This document shows positions 36,731 through 36,848 of a DNA stretch of 36,848 nucleotides, one piece after another (position 1 is the first letter of the stretch; every line of letters begins with the position of its first letter). The notes under the pieces were generated by a model. That model saw only the letters and a list, made by a program, of their open reading frames with translations, ran no database searches and was not told the origin of the DNA. A program made the translations under genes and the position numbers. This stretch comes from Comamonadaceae bacterium (lineage in GTDB: Bacteria; Pseudomonadota; Gammaproteobacteria; Burkholderiales; Burkholderiaceae): NCBI GenBank assembly GCA_947484245.1, contig CANKOT010000011.1, forward strand, positions 1 to 36,848, in the 5' to 3' direction.

Positions 36731-36848
36731 TCAGTTGGATCGCGTGTGATCGTTTTGCCCATATTGGGCGCGAGTTTTGAGTTGCTGAGCCCAGCTGTTC
36801 TTGTCGCCGGCTTTCCAGTCGGACTCGGTGAACACCTTCACGCCTGTG
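36731..36848 (-). CDS. Formate dehydrogenase Fe-S (beta) subunit, C-terminal fragment
   Basis: Only the last 38 codons are in the window; the gene continues beyond the right edge. The fragment reads TGVKVFTESDWKAGDKNSWA and then a Gln/Arg-rich end, stopping at TGA 36731-36733. This matches, from memory, the C-terminus of the iron-sulfur subunit of the three-subunit formate dehydrogenases of Burkholderiales. The position directly before the gamma gene supports it. The cysteine clusters that would prove it are outside the window. Confidence 0.7.
   Translation of the reverse strand, partial: TGVKVFTESDWKAGDKNSWAQQLKTRAQYGQNDHTRSN

Overview
The window reads as a chromosomal segment of a betaproteobacterium of the order Burkholderiales, most likely family Comamonadaceae (Limnohabitans/Rhodoferax-like). 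This rests on protein style (L25 with an Ala/Lys-rich tail, long TrpS, kynureninase, IorA/IorB-type molybdoenzyme, FDH gamma subunit with a long N-terminal extension), on local gene orders such as fkpB-ispH-serS, and on a moderate G+C content judged by eye. The lineage call is inference; no database was consulted. Coding density is high. Most genes are housekeeping or transport, and one stretch (about 22.3-27.0 kb) is clearly accessory.

Layout. 1-5.1 kb: 3' part of rplY with a terminator, pth, a convergent 2[4Fe-4S] ferredoxin, then a plus-strand run of PHP phosphatase (rnm-like), YciO/TsaC-family protein, site-2 protease and trpS, whose C-terminus carries a YegP-like domain. 5.2-6.0 kb: an orphan LuxR-type response regulator and a tiny lipoprotein. 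6.1-11.9 kb: a minus-strand oxyanion uptake block, modB-modC followed by sbp-cysT-cysW-cysA. 12.0-17.7 kb: kynU, then a two-gene RND efflux system (lipoprotein adaptor plus pump). 17.8-22.3 kb: a DUF6172-type gene converging on iorA-iorB-apaG-eamA.

22.3-27.0 kb is the unusual region. Three same-orientation copies of a repeat of about 265-290 bp lie there. Each copy has two or three tandem 41-bp units, a hairpin with a 26-bp stem and 28-nt loop, a conserved linker with a small TTCG stem-loop, and a second hairpin with a 25-26-bp stem and 28-nt loop. The two big loops are reverse complements of each other (28/28 in copy 2). The second stem changes sequence between copies while keeping its pairing: six compensatory base-pair changes separate copy 3 from copy 2. 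Copies 1 and 2 bracket a DUF1778/GNAT toxin-antitoxin pair. Copies 2 and 3 bracket three envelope-type genes. Copy 3 abuts the terminator of tRNA-Ser(CGA). I do not recognise this element as a named family; it is the best candidate here for something undescribed.

27.0-36.8 kb: tRNA-Ser(CGA), serS, ispH and fkpB on the minus strand; radC and an Smr-domain gene on the plus strand; then on the minus strand an FtsX-type ABC permease, fdhD, and the tail of a formate dehydrogenase operon (Fe-S subunit fragment, cytochrome b gamma subunit, small exported Ala/Pro-rich protein). Molybdenum is a recurring theme: modBC supplies molybdate, while the IorAB-type hydroxylase and the formate dehydrogenase (with FdhD) are molybdopterin enzymes.
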